Assembly (NCBI GenBank): GCA_938034385.1
Contig: CALHLC010000013.1
Span: 1 to 64,000 of the forward strand
Length of the DNA: 64,000 nt
Reading direction: 5' to 3'
Source of the DNA: an uncultured Bacteriovoracaceae bacterium
GTDB taxonomy: Bacteria > Bdellovibrionota > Bacteriovoracia > Bacteriovoracales > Bacteriovoracaceae
The position numbers were made by a program, and so were the translations under genes. Shown one piece after another: positions 35,412 through 43,015 of this stretch. The notes below the pieces were generated by a model. The model saw nothing but the letters and a program-made list of their open reading frames with translations. It was not told where the DNA came from and ran no database searches. The first letter of the stretch is position 1. Every line of letters begins with the position of its first letter.

Positions 35412-35996
35412 ATGATGAGAATTGCATTACTATCTATGTTTTTAATGTCTTCAAGCTTTGCTACTTCTGAGCAGTACTTATTTGAGAATATCGTAGAGTT
35501 TATCAAAAGAGACTATGACATGCTTTGTACACAAAAAAAGTCAAAGAAGTATTATTGCTCTTCTAAATCGTCCACTCTTTTAGGGTTTGAAATTTCAGTT
35601 TCTAAACCATTTTTTCTTTTTAGATTTTTAAGCAAAGGGAAATATTTTATTAATTTTAAGTATAATGAAAATTCTGAATCTGAGCTGTTTAGATTGGATC
35701 CAGCCAATGATAAGAGTGCCCAACATAATCAACCCTCACTAATTAAAAGTTTCTTTGGTCGTCAACTTAGTCTAGATACTCTTCAGTTATTATCTGATAA
35801 GAAAACTGCCGATTGCACTGAGTTTGTAAGAAAACTTAATAACTACTCTGGACCAGGTGATGAGGAGTATACTGTAGATACTATGTCTGACATGCATTAC
35901 CAGGGATCTAATTGTCTTGAAAGCAATGGAAACGAAATTAAATTCAGAGTAATGTATGATCAAAATGTTATTAAGAAAATTCAAATTAAAGAGTAA
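35412..35996 (+). CDS. secreted protein of unknown function
   Basis: 194 aa with signal peptide MMRIALLSMFLMSSSFA. AAAGGA lies five bases before the ATG. The mature part has four Cys (about 37, 48, 138 and 166), which could form two disulphides, and mixed alpha/beta content. A DUF4442-like gene follows after 11 bases. No family recognised. Confidence 0.7.
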   Translation: MMRIALLSMFLMSSSFATSEQYLFENIVEFIKRDYDMLCTQKKSKKYYCSSKSSTLLGFEISVSKPFFLFRFLSKGKYFINFKYNENSESELFRLDPANDKSAQHNQPSLIKSFFGRQLSLDTLQLLSDKKTADCTEFVRKLNNYSGPGDEEYTVDTMSDMHYQGSNCLESNGNEIKFRVMYDQNVIKKIQIKE

Positions 35997-36007
35997 AACG
36001 ATACTTT

Positions 36008-36466
36008 GTGAATAATCTCATATTAAAGTCTTTTGGACTCTTTAAAGTCCCCTTGATTTTCTTTGTTTCTCCTAAAATTATTAAATTAGATGATAATACG
36101 ACAGAAATTAAGATTCCTCTTAATTGGCGTACTAGGAATCATTTAAAAAGCATGTATTTCGGAGCGATGTGTATTGGAGCCGATCTTGCTGGTGGGATAG
36201 TAGCAATGAAATATATTAAAGAATCCGGTAAGGATGTTCATCTTTCCTTTAAAGACTTAAAAGCAAATTTTTCCAAACGAGCTATGAGTGCGACACATTT
36301 TTATTGTGATCAAAATCAAGAGATAAAGAAATTTGTTAAAGAAGTTATTGAAAATCCAAATGTTCGGTCGAATAAGAGTTTGAAAATTAGTGCAAGATGT
36401 CCAGAGATAAGCCAAGAGGAAGTCGCTCAATTTGAGCTCTCCCTCTCGTTAAAATATAAAAATTAA
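36008..36466 (+). CDS. DUF4442-like hotdog-fold protein
   Basis: 152 aa with a GTG start. The segment LNWRTRNHLKSMYFGAMCIGADLAGGI has the pattern of DUF4442, a hotdog-fold family related to PaaI thioesterases, where the Asn/His and the long central helix line the active site. The rest (KDLKANFSKRAMSATHFYC) fits the strands of the fold. A thioesterase acting on an acyl-CoA is possible but untested for this family. The gene ends in TTAA, which also supplies the stop of the convergent gene. Confidence 0.75.
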   Translation: MNNLILKSFGLFKVPLIFFVSPKIIKLDDNTTEIKIPLNWRTRNHLKSMYFGAMCIGADLAGGIVAMKYIKESGKDVHLSFKDLKANFSKRAMSATHFYCDQNQEIKKFVKEVIENPNVRSNKSLKISARCPEISQEEVAQFELSLSLKYKN

Positions 36467-36885
36467 TCAACTAATTGTAGATTAGTACAAATTTTTGATT
36501 TTGATGTTTTACTCTTCCAATTATGTTGGATGTAAGAAAAAGCAGTAGGCCCATGAGAAACATATCCATCAATAAGCTCAACACTTAAAGCAAGTGCTCC
36601 ATCGTAAGTTCCTTTGAAATCTTTAAGAAAACTTTTCTCTACTGTAATGGCTCCAGTAAAACTATCTAGTGAAGGCATATGAGTTAAAACAAAAAGTTCT
36701 CTATGTCCTGGGATAGAAGCATAGATTTCTTCGTTGATCGGATTTTTAATTCCATTTGTGTAACTAGTAATATGAAAAGTAATTTCACAATCACTTCCAG
36801 ACTTATCTACACCTGTGTATTTACCCATTTTAAACCCTGCAAAACTTGTAGTGACACTTAGTAATAAAATTAAAAATAACTTCAT
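36463..36885 (-). CDS. small secreted protein of unknown function
   Basis: 140 aa with signal peptide MKLFLILLLSVTTSFA. The mature part is beta-rich with Cys at about 33 and 134, which could clasp N- and C-termini. It looks like a small beta-barrel or lipocalin-like periplasmic protein, but no motif supports that firmly. GGAG lies ahead of the ATG (reading leftward). It is convergent with the DUF4442-like gene. Confidence 0.65.
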   Translation of the reverse strand: MKLFLILLLSVTTSFAGFKMGKYTGVDKSGSDCEITFHITSYTNGIKNPINEEIYASIPGHRELFVLTHMPSLDSFTGAITVEKSFLKDFKGTYDGALALSVELIDGYVSHGPTAFSYIQHNWKSKTSKSKICTNLQLVD

Positions 36886-36966
36886 AATTTCTCCTTTGAA
36901 TTTATTTAAAGCTTATTAAAAATCACCCAATTCTATAAATTCGTCAAATGTAAGATCCTAAGATGG

Positions 36967-36991
36967 ATTGTCATAGATTTACGATGACAAT
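36967..36991. promoter_or_regulatory. dyad upstream of the pantothenate/CoA operon
   Basis: ATTGTCAT and ATGACAAT form perfect 8-base arms around a 9-base centre, about 120 bases before the first gene of the operon. The size and spacing suit a dimeric repressor or activator site; there is no T-tract, so it is not an intrinsic terminator. The rest of 36886-37110 shows nothing else clear. Confidence 0.45.
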
Positions 36992-37110
36992 TCGTGCAGG
37001 TGTAAGTTTATTTTGAGTTGAGTTAAATAAAAAATAAAGACTTCTATCATTTGATTCTTCTATCTAGTAAACTGGAGACAGACTTGATCAATATGACAGG
37101 TACTAGGTTT

Positions 37111-37812
37111 ATGAAATATTTAATTGTTGGCAACGGGGCACTGGCCCAAAACATTTCCTTTTATTTTTCTTCATTAAAAATTGATGTTCTGTCTTGGTTT
37201 AAAAATTGTGGTAATGAATTATCTGAAGTTACTAAGAAAGCTGATGTTGTACTTTTGGCTATCTCTACATCTTCATTAAAAAATATCTTTGAACAATACC
37301 CTTGTCTTAAGTCAAAAAAATGTTTTCACTTTTCTGGAAGTTATTACTCTGAAGAAATTTTTGGTATGCATCCTTTGATGAGTTTTCCTAAAGATGAAAT
37401 ATTAGACTTGAAGACTTTGCAGTCGATGAGCTTTGGAATTGATTTTAAGAAGAATGAATTTCATAAAAACTTTCCAGGTCTTAAAAATCCATTAATAGAA
37501 ATTTCGCCAGAAGATAAGATTTATTATCATTTTCTTTGCGTGATGAGCGGGAACTTTTCTAAATATTTATGGGAGTTTGTGAAAGGGCAGTTCCAAGAAA
37601 AGTTTGGAGACTCAGATCACCTTAGAGAATATTTAAAAAGAACTACTACAGAGATCTTAGATTCTAAGAGTAACTTTACAGGTCCTTTAGAAAGGATGGA
37701 GAGTGAATTAGTGCAGGATTATGAAATCATTTTAAAAAATAACAAAAATTTACAAAACATACTTAAAGCTTTTAAAGACTTTAGAAGAGAGGAGTTTGAT
37801 GAAATACGTTAA
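37111..37812 (+). CDS. Rossmann-fold/DUF2520 oxidoreductase-like protein, candidate ketopantoate reductase
   Basis: 233 aa. The N-terminus MKYLIVGNGALAQ is a dinucleotide-binding motif, followed by ADVVLLAIST. FHFSG...FGMHPLMSF and TGPLERMESELVQDYEIIL are hallmarks of DUF2520 proteins, relatives of ketopantoate and pyrroline-5-carboxylate reductases. The gene opens an operon that otherwise holds the pantothenate and CoA genes panB, panC, coaC, coaB, coaX and panD but no panE. It is therefore a reasonable candidate for the missing reductase. I use the ATG at 37111 at the Rossmann strand; TTG 37051 and ATG 37093 are alternatives. It overlaps panB by 14 bases. Confidence 0.7.
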   Translation: MKYLIVGNGALAQNISFYFSSLKIDVLSWFKNCGNELSEVTKKADVVLLAISTSSLKNIFEQYPCLKSKKCFHFSGSYYSEEIFGMHPLMSFPKDEILDLKTLQSMSFGIDFKKNEFHKNFPGLKNPLIEISPEDKIYYHFLCVMSGNFSKYLWEFVKGQFQEKFGDSDHLREYLKRTTTEILDSKSNFTGPLERMESELVQDYEIILKNNKNLQNILKAFKDFRREEFDEIR

Positions 37813-38578
37813 GAATTTTAAAAAAGGTGAGAAGAAACTGTCGATGGTGACCTGCTATGATTACACTTTTGCTAAGCTTATTAGTCAAACTGAGATTGAT
37901 TGTATTTTAGTTGGAGATAGTCTTGGGATGGTCGTCTATGGTCATGAAAATACTTTAAGTGTAACTACACAGATGATGAAACTTCATACTGAAGCTGTTA
38001 AGAAAGGGTGCCCTGATAAAATTATTATTTCTGATATGCCCTTCTTATCAACTAGAAAAGGTATCTCTTATGCTATGGATGTTGCACATGAATTAATGAG
38101 TGCAGGATGTTCAGGTATAAAAGTTGAAGGAGTGATAGGACAAGAGAAAGTAATTTCTTCTTTAGTTCAATCCGGTATCCCTGTGATGGGACACTTAGGA
38201 TTGACTCCTCAGTACTATCAATCACTTGGCGGATTTAAAGTTCAAGGAAGAGATAAGGAGAGCTTTGAAGAGATTGTTCACCAAGCATTACTATTAGAAG
38301 ATCTTGGCGTATTTTCTATTGTTCTTGAATGTGTTCCAAACTCTTTAGCAAAACAAATCCAAGAGAAAGTAAGTATACCTATTATTGGCATTGGAGCTGG
38401 AGTAGATGTTGATGGACAAGTTTTAGTCTTGCATGATCTGCTAGGTTTGAGTGGAGAGAAATTTAAGTTTGTAAGAGATTTCTCTAGTCTAAACACAAAT
38501 GTTATTGAGGGAATTAATTCTTATGTTTTGGAAGTCAATGAAGAGAAATTTCCGAGTCTTGATGAGAGCTTTAAATGA
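37799..38578 (+). CDS. panB: 3-methyl-2-oxobutanoate hydroxymethyltransferase
   Basis: PanB transfers a one-carbon unit from methylene-THF to ketoisovalerate to give ketopantoate. The 259-aa TIM-barrel protein has MVTCYDYTFAKL, VGDSLGMVVYGHENTL (metal and substrate site), the GIKVEG strand, GHLGLTPQYYQSLGGFKVQGR and IIGIGAG. GAGGAG lies five bases before the ATG at 37799, within the end of the DUF2520 gene. Length is normal. It overlaps panC by 4 bases. Confidence 0.96.
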   Translation: MKYVKNFKKGEKKLSMVTCYDYTFAKLISQTEIDCILVGDSLGMVVYGHENTLSVTTQMMKLHTEAVKKGCPDKIIISDMPFLSTRKGISYAMDVAHELMSAGCSGIKVEGVIGQEKVISSLVQSGIPVMGHLGLTPQYYQSLGGFKVQGRDKESFEEIVHQALLLEDLGVFSIVLECVPNSLAKQIQEKVSIPIIGIGAGVDVDGQVLVLHDLLGLSGEKFKFVRDFSSLNTNVIEGINSYVLEVNEEKFPSLDESFK

Positions 38579-39330
38579 AAATCATTAAGTCCGTAGAAGA
38601 GTTTAAAAGTTTAAGAGAGGCAATCAGTCCTAGAACAATTGGATTTGTTCCGACCCTTGGTGGACTCCATGAAGGACACTTAAGTTTAATAAAAGAGAGT
38701 ATTAAAAATAATGAAATGAGTGTAGTTTCAATTTTTTTAAATCCAACTCAATTTAATAATGAATCTGATTTAGCTACTTATCCAGGATCATTAAGTGATG
38801 ATCTTAAGACCTTAGATAGTCTTGATGTAGATATAGTCTTTACTCCTAGTAATGAAGCGATTTATCCAAATGGCTATAATTATAAGATTTGCGAAGAAAG
38901 AACATCATCGATCCTAGAAGGTGAGTTTAGACCTGGCCATTATGAAGGTGTCTTAACAGTAGTGATGAAATTATTAAATATAGTAAACCCGAAAAATGCT
39001 TACTTTGGAGAAAAAGACTTCCAGCAATATATTCTTATTAAAAATATGGTAGAAGATTTTTTTCTAGATATAAATATTATTGCTCTCAAAACGATTAGAG
39101 AAAAATCTGGATTAGCAATGAGCTCTAGAAATAATAGACTGAGTGATGAAGCGAGGCAGAGGGCCTCTCTAATTTATAAAAGTTTATTAGAATCACCAAG
39201 TGATGAGCATGCTCGAGCAACTTTAGAAGAGCAGGGTTTTAATGTAGAGTATATTAAATCTTGGATGGGCCGAAGGTTTGGTGCTGTTGAGATAGAAAAA
39301 GTGAGGTTAATTGATAATGTCAGCTTATAA
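38575..39330 (+). CDS. panC: pantothenate synthetase
   Basis: PanC joins pantoate and beta-alanine with ATP. The 251-aa protein has the nucleotide-binding PTLGGLHEGHLSLI (HxGH type, about 26-39), FLNPTQFN, RPGHYEGVLTVVMKLLNIVNP, YFGEKDFQQ and the AMSSRNNRLS loop, all conserved in the family. It is about 30 residues shorter than the E. coli enzyme, mainly at the C-terminal dimer/helical region. The ATGA overlap with panB shows translational coupling; it overlaps coaC by 14 bases. Confidence 0.95.
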   Translation: MKIIKSVEEFKSLREAISPRTIGFVPTLGGLHEGHLSLIKESIKNNEMSVVSIFLNPTQFNNESDLATYPGSLSDDLKTLDSLDVDIVFTPSNEAIYPNGYNYKICEERTSSILEGEFRPGHYEGVLTVVMKLLNIVNPKNAYFGEKDFQQYILIKNMVEDFFLDINIIALKTIREKSGLAMSSRNNRLSDEARQRASLIYKSLLESPSDEHARATLEEQGFNVEYIKSWMGRRFGAVEIEKVRLIDNVSL

Positions 39331-39880
39331 AAGAGTCTTATTAATAATGACTGGATCAGTTTCAGTATATAAAGCAATTGATTTACTTTCTACTTTCAAG
39401 AAAAAATCAATTTACTGTGATGTAGTAATGACGAAAAATTCAAAAAAATTTATAGGTGAAGCATTGGTTGAAGCAATGACTGATAGAGCACCTCTTAGTA
39501 AATTATTTGATAGATCAAAAATGATGGACCATATCTATCTAACAAGAAATTATGACTTGTTTTTAGTTTATCCAGCTAGTGCAGACTTTATTGCTAGAGT
39601 CGCAAATGGAAGAGCGGATTGTTTAGCCAGTGCAACTTTATTGGCACTAAATTATAAGAAGCCTCTATGGATTGCTCCATCAATGAACCCTTCAATGTAT
39701 GCAAACCCGGCAACTCAGGAAAATATTTCGAAATTACAGTCTTGGGGAGCAGAATTTTTAGGACCTAATGAAGGAGTTGTTGCTTGTGGAGATCAAGGCA
39801 AAGGAAGATTGATTGAACCTTTTGAAATAATGGAGAAAATGATTAATGAAAAAAATATTAATCGTCTCGGGACCAACTAG
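39317..39880 (+). CDS. coaC: phosphopantothenoylcysteine decarboxylase (separate CoaC)
   Basis: Flavoprotein of the HFCD family that decarboxylates phosphopantothenoylcysteine. The 187-aa protein has TGSVSVYKAIDLL (FMN site), YPASADFIARVANGRAD, APSMNPSMYANPATQENI and ACGDQGKGRLIEP with the active Cys. These are the features of the N-terminal half of the bifunctional CoaBC. Here the frame ends before the ligase domain, which is encoded by the next gene in another frame. The start is the ATG at 39317 inside panC; a TTG lies six bases upstream. Confidence 0.9.
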   Translation: MSAYKRVLLIMTGSVSVYKAIDLLSTFKKKSIYCDVVMTKNSKKFIGEALVEAMTDRAPLSKLFDRSKMMDHIYLTRNYDLFLVYPASADFIARVANGRADCLASATLLALNYKKPLWIAPSMNPSMYANPATQENISKLQSWGAEFLGPNEGVVACGDQGKGRLIEPFEIMEKMINEKNINRLGTN

Positions 39881-40508
39881 AGAGTCAATAGATAATATTA
39901 GGTTTGTCTCTAATATTAGCAGTGGGAAAACTGGTCGGTTTTTAGCAGAATTTTTTAGTGAGCAAGGATATGTTGTATCGCAACTTTATGGAATAAACTC
40001 ACTTTTTTTAGAAAATAGTAGAAGTGAGAGTTTTTCAAATTTTAAAGACCTTCAAGAGAAAATTCAAAAAACGTTAGGAGAATCAAACTTTGACTTAGTC
40101 ATTATGTGTGCAGCTATTAGTGATTATACTCCTAGTGAAGTTGTGGTGAATGGAAAAGAGTATAAGGTTAAAGAGTTTGACAAGATCCCATCTGGGAATG
40201 AATTTGAATTGAAATTCAGAAAAAATCCGAAATTGATTCAATTATTAAAAGAATATTCAAGAAATAAAGAAATTAAAGTTGTTGGCTTTAAACTAACAAG
40301 CAATGCAAATGAGATAGAAGCTCAACATGCAATACAAAAACTATTTCGAGGTGAATTTGTAGACTATGTGATCCATAATGATTTATCTGGGATCACTGAC
40401 AAGACGCATATGGGAAGAATATTTGATGCTCAAAAGATGTTGTGCATTTTTGAGAGTAAAGTAGCTATGGCAAAAAATTTATTAAAAATATGGGAGAAGC
40501 AGCGATGA
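39846..40508 (+). CDS. coaB: phosphopantothenate-cysteine ligase (separate CoaB)
   Basis: CoaB forms phosphopantothenoylcysteine. The 220-aa protein has VSGPTRESIDNIRFVSNISSGKTG, the nucleotide-binding start of the family, CAAISDYTP, and VVGFKLTSNA, with a late DYVIHND. It overlaps coaC by 35 bases in a different frame, so the usual CoaBC fusion is split. A frameshift in a former fusion would look similar, but both parts have proper starts and ends, so two genes is more likely. Confidence 0.9.
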   Translation: MKKILIVSGPTRESIDNIRFVSNISSGKTGRFLAEFFSEQGYVVSQLYGINSLFLENSRSESFSNFKDLQEKIQKTLGESNFDLVIMCAAISDYTPSEVVVNGKEYKVKEFDKIPSGNEFELKFRKNPKLIQLLKEYSRNKEIKVVGFKLTSNANEIEAQHAIQKLFRGEFVDYVIHNDLSGITDKTHMGRIFDAQKMLCIFESKVAMAKNLLKIWEKQR

Positions 40509-41272
40509 TTCTTTGTTTAGATGTTGGAAATACTCAAATGTTTGGCGGAGCTTATGATGGAGATAAGTTTCTTTTTTCTTTTCGTAAAAAAGGAGTTGAG
40601 GGATTATCAAGTGATGAGTTGGCCCTTTTTCTTGGGAACATCTTGAGAGAACAGAAATTAGATCCCAAAAGCATTACCGCTGTAGGGTTTTGTTCAGTTG
40701 TTCCATCAGTTATACATTCTTTAAAAAATGCAGTGAGGAAATATTTAGATATTGAGCCTATAACTTTGGGACCTGGAATGAAAACAGGGCTTAAAATTAA
40801 ATATAAAAATCCGCTTGAAGTTGGTGCTGATAGAATCGCCAATGCAATGGGAGCTAATGTTTTATTTCCCAATAAAAATAAAATTTTAGTTGATCTTGGA
40901 ACCGCGACTACTTTTTGTCTTGTAAATGACAAGAATGAATACCTTGGTGGAGCGATAGCTCCAGGGCCTAGAATTTCTATGGAAGTATTAGAAGAAAAAA
41001 CTGCGATGTTACCATCAGTGGAAATTATTAAACCTGAAAATTGCTTGGGACAAACGACTATTGAATCTATTCAATCAGGAATTTATTTTTCTCAACTTGG
41101 TTTGATTAAAGAATTAGCTAATAAATATAAAGAGGAAGTTTTTAAAGGTGAAGCGATTATTATAGGAACAGGTGGTTTTTCTTCAATGTTTAAAGGAGAA
41201 AAAGTTTTTGATGAGATTGTTTCTGATTTGGTATTAAAGGGATTATTAAGTTTTATATCTAAAAATGTTTAA
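40505..41272 (+). CDS. coaX: type III pantothenate kinase
   Basis: CoaX phosphorylates pantothenate, is not feedback-inhibited by CoA and needs a monovalent cation. The 255-aa protein has the ASKHA phosphate-1 motif DVGNTQMFGG (5-14), VGADRIANAMGA, DLGTATTFCLV and GGAIAPGPRIS. The ATG at 40505 follows GGGAGAAG and overlaps the coaB stop by ATGA; an upstream ATG at 40490 has no site. The choice of CoaX, rather than CoaA, is typical of many non-enteric bacteria. Confidence 0.95.
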   Translation: MILCLDVGNTQMFGGAYDGDKFLFSFRKKGVEGLSSDELALFLGNILREQKLDPKSITAVGFCSVVPSVIHSLKNAVRKYLDIEPITLGPGMKTGLKIKYKNPLEVGADRIANAMGANVLFPNKNKILVDLGTATTFCLVNDKNEYLGGAIAPGPRISMEVLEEKTAMLPSVEIIKPENCLGQTTIESIQSGIYFSQLGLIKELANKYKEEVFKGEAIIIGTGGFSSMFKGEKVFDEIVSDLVLKGLLSFISKNV

Positions 41273-41281
41273 AGGAAAAAA

Positions 41282-41629
41282 ATGGCAAGCTTAGAAATGT
41301 TAAGAGGAAAGATTCATAGAGCAACTGTGACTGATGCAAATTTAAATTATGAAGGTTCGGTATCAATTGACCCGAAACTTTATAAAGCTGCAGGACTGAG
41401 GTTAAACCAGAAGGTCGATATTGTTAACGTCAATAATGGTGAAAGACTATCTACTTATATCATTAAAGGAAAAGATGGCGAGATTTGTCTTAATGGAGCA
41501 GCTGCAAGAAAAGCTGAGATTGGAGATAAAGTAATTATTATTGGATATCATTCTATAGACGAGGACCAAGCTGATTCTTATACACCTTTGCTTGTTATGG
41601 TTGATGAGAAAAATAAGCAAGTAGACTAA
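41282..41629 (+). CDS. panD: aspartate 1-decarboxylase
   Basis: PanD makes beta-alanine from aspartate and uses a pyruvoyl group formed by self-cleavage. The 115-aa proenzyme has the cleavage site YEGSVSID, so the break is Gly25-Ser26. [14 protein letters not shown] before it and [12 protein letters not shown] and ICLNGAAAR after it are family features. AAAGG precedes the ATG. It closes the operon and ends 12 bases from a convergent gene. Confidence 0.97.
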   Translation: MASLEMLRGKIHRATVTDANLNYEGSVSIDPKLYKAAGLRLNQKVDIVNVNNGERLSTYIIKGKDGEICLNGAAARKAEIGDKVIIIGYHSIDEDQADSYTPLLVMVDEKNKQVD

Positions 41630-41641
41630 TTAAAAAGATTC

Positions 41642-42448
41642 CTATTTAGCTACATTCCACCAGAGTGCATTTTGATCTGATTGTAATTTTATGTGCTCCC
41701 AAACTTTAGCATCATAATAATCATTTGCCGGAATTGGTGGTGGTTTTTTTGAAACTTCATGAAATGCTAATTCTGATTTATGGTAAGTCACTCTTTTATC
41801 ATTTTTGATCTCTACTACTTTGGGATCATAAGAATCAAGAATATTTAAATCAATAACATGTACCTTAATAAACTCTGGTATAACTTTTTTGAAAGCTTTG
41901 ACTAATGCTCCTGATCCGAATGGAAGCCAAACCTCACTTACGAGAAATTTACTCTGAATAAAGTCCCATTGTTCATGTATCTTCTCAGCTAGTAAGTTTA
42001 TAAAAATTTCATCATTAAATCCTATAGGGATTAAATGGTTTCTTAGGTTTGTATCCATAAACTCTTTTGCTTCGTATTCTGCTTGATCAAGTGAAGCACA
42101 AACTTGAATATTAGCTCCATATTCTTGAGCAATCTTAGAATTTGAATGAAGTTTTTGATTTAAGTCATTAGTTGTAAAAATAGTACATTTTAATCCCAGT
42201 ACTTTACATCCGTGGGCAAGAGAGATCTGAGCAAAGCCACAAAAGTGACTAAGGTAAATAAAGTGATTAAATCCTTTTTTATGAAGTGCTTGGAGATAAG
42301 GAATAATGGCCCTTTGTTTTGTTCCTCCTGGTAGGACATCATCTCTGACGACAAATAGCTTTTGATTTTCTTTAAATTCAATAGTTGAAATATTCACTCT
42401 TGGCGAATAAGGCAAACTGGTAGAAAAAGAACTCTCTGAAATATTCAT
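41642..42448 (-). CDS. PLP-dependent fold-type II enzyme (ACC deaminase/cysteine desulfhydrase-like)
   Basis: 268 aa. VVRDDVLPGGTKQRA resembles the PLP-Lys region of ACC deaminases and D-cysteine desulfhydrases, so Lys44 is the likely Schiff-base residue. The rest keeps the fold pattern, with GFAQISLAHGCKVLGLKCTIF for the small domain and LPFGSGALVKAF for the phosphate-binding Gly loop. The family position of YLSHFCGFAQ, where desulfhydrases have SNH, differs, so the reaction is open. GGAG lies ahead of the ATG. It follows a GNAT gene by 61 bases on the same strand. Confidence 0.75.
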   Translation of the reverse strand: MNISESSFSTSLPYSPRVNISTIEFKENQKLFVVRDDVLPGGTKQRAIIPYLQALHKKGFNHFIYLSHFCGFAQISLAHGCKVLGLKCTIFTTNDLNQKLHSNSKIAQEYGANIQVCASLDQAEYEAKEFMDTNLRNHLIPIGFNDEIFINLLAEKIHEQWDFIQSKFLVSEVWLPFGSGALVKAFKKVIPEFIKVHVIDLNILDSYDPKVVEIKNDKRVTYHKSELAFHEVSKKPPPIPANDYYDAKVWEHIKLQSDQNALWWNVAK

Positions 42449-42509
42449 AATTATCTCCTGGGATAGTTCTAGAGAAGATATGAATTTTTATCCTTAACAA
42501 ATGTTAAAT

Positions 42510-42959
42510 TTAGAGTAGTTTCTTCATAACAAAGTGAGGACCTATTCTGGGGATATCAAATTGCTCTCCAATGGTCTCAAACCCTAATTTCTTATAAAAG
42601 CTTATGGCCAGGACTCTGGCATTGCACCATAGGATATTAACTTCTTTTTCTTTCAGAATATTGAAGGCTTCATGGAGTAAAGAGCTTCCTAGGCCTCGCT
42701 TTCTGTGATCTTTGGCAGTGGCCATTCCTCTCAATCTATATTGATGCTCTTCAGCAAAAAGGGGAGATGATTCTTTGATAAAAGTTGCAATAGAGCATAG
42801 CTGATTATCAGAGGCCTTGAAGGCTAAATGTATGGTACTTTGGTGCGTATCTTCCGAATAATAGGAACTTTTAATAGGTAGGCCAGGCCTTAAGACTTCT
42901 GCTCTCAAGCTATGTAGATTTTTCAAATTTTTTGAGTCTAATTGTAGTACTTTACGCAT
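42510..42959 (-). CDS. GNAT-family N-acetyltransferase
   Basis: 149 aa. RLRGMATAKDHRKRGLGSSLLHEAF is the acetyl-CoA-binding motif A (Q/R-x-x-G-x-G/A) of the GNAT fold, followed by NILWCNARVLAISFYKKLGFETIG, the usual B region with the YxKxGF end. The substrate is unknown. It is divergent from murA with 56 bases between. Confidence 0.88.
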   Translation of the reverse strand: MRKVLQLDSKNLKNLHSLRAEVLRPGLPIKSSYYSEDTHQSTIHLAFKASDNQLCSIATFIKESSPLFAEEHQYRLRGMATAKDHRKRGLGSSLLHEAFNILKEKEVNILWCNARVLAISFYKKLGFETIGEQFDIPRIGPHFVMKKLL

Positions 42960-43015
42960 TTTTAGGGTTTATCAGAACTTAGGGGCTTCTTAAAGTTTAA
43001 AAATTTTCATATAGT

